DNA of 64,000 nt from Streptomyces xanthochromogenes (GTDB taxonomy: Bacteria > Actinomycetota > Actinomycetes > Streptomycetales > Streptomycetaceae), in assembly GCF_014650455.1 (NCBI RefSeq), contig NZ_BMUZ01000012.1, positions 62,001-126,000 of the forward strand. Reading direction: 5' to 3'. Below the pieces are notes generated by a model that was not told the DNA's origin, ran no database searches, and saw only the letters and a program-made list of their open reading frames with translations. Position 1 is the first letter of the stretch. Each line of letters starts with the position of its first letter. Below are positions 63,906 through 64,000 of this stretch, one piece after another. The translations under genes were made by a program, and so were the position numbers.

Positions 63906-64000
63906 GGCCCTGCCACCTCCGTCGCTCGTACTTCGGCGTCGAGGAATGGACGTACCGGAAGGCGATCCGGCTCCATCGAAATTCCGATGAAGTCCATTAC

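Noticed and set aside
1..64000. Prophage, integrative element or insertion sequence
   Set aside because: No integrase, transposase, terminal inverted repeats with target duplication or phage structural genes were seen, and base composition is even.

Overview
The window is about 72-74% GC by eye, with strong third-position G/C bias, GTG/TTG starts and leaderless TANNNT promoters. Together with the gene families (streptogrisin-type protease, SoxR with four cysteines, LAXTG wall protein, fxs peptide locus, dnaE2/ImuB, many TetR/GntR regulators) this indicates a Streptomyces chromosome. I see no insertion sequence, prophage, tRNA, rRNA or CRISPR array. The gene content reads as chromosomal accessory/core-arm material.

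Region 1 (1-12.4 kb): the tail of a flavin monooxygenase, a DUF1684 protein and a secreted chymotrypsin-like protease, then the most interesting block. A SLOG-fold gene and a SLATT/DUF4231 membrane gene converge on each other. Divergent from the second is an FXSXX-COOH peptide system: fxsA (57-aa precursor ending F-N-S-S-L), fxsB (radical SAM/SPASM cyclophane maturase fused to a degenerate HExxH domain), an AAC(3)-family acetyltransferase, fxsC (TIR-like) and fxsT (MinD-like P-loop + TIR + NB-ARC + TPR, 1308 aa). The four genes after fxsA overlap or nearly touch and form one operon. fxsA is separated from them by a strong hairpin, and fxsB appears to have its own leaderless promoter. The block looks like a RiPP precursor and maturase joined to a STAND/TIR-type signalling module.

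Region 2 (12.4-24 kb): an alpha/beta hydrolase, an SPFH/stomatin protein, then adhE behind an almost perfect Rex operator. Next come an acetate-type transporter and an ABC-2-like membrane protein, and the dnaE2-ImuB-like mutagenesis operon behind two abutting LexA-like boxes.

Region 3 (24-32.7 kb): a lipoprotein, an atypical SDR with divergent TetR regulator, a secreted lipase, a sortase-anchored lytic polysaccharide monooxygenase, two small enzymes (GNAT, methyltransferase with a hexanucleotide repeat tail), DUF402, GntR and an AAA ATPase.

Region 4 (32.8-41.8 kb): an exopolysaccharide-like cluster (GH39-like lipoprotein, flippase, polysaccharide deacetylase, two GT2 glycosyltransferases), a small membrane protein, a secreted GDSL hydrolase and a membrane Ser/Thr kinase.

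Region 5 (42-64 kb): a CoA-transferase, a DrrAB-type ABC exporter with divergent TetR and paired operators, TrmO, a GNAT, an orphan type ISP specificity-domain protein with a GntR regulator, hmgA with divergent TetR and a 24-bp operator, a molybdopterin oxidoreductase, a CitMHS citrate transporter, an aldehyde/alcohol dehydrogenase and acyl-CoA dehydrogenase regulon sharing one TetR operator motif, YiaA-like protein, a KstR2-like TetR with a MaoC hydratase sharing AAGCGCTTGCT, SoxR, a BKACE enzyme and a conserved hypothetical protein. All assignments come from reading the sequence; no database search was run.
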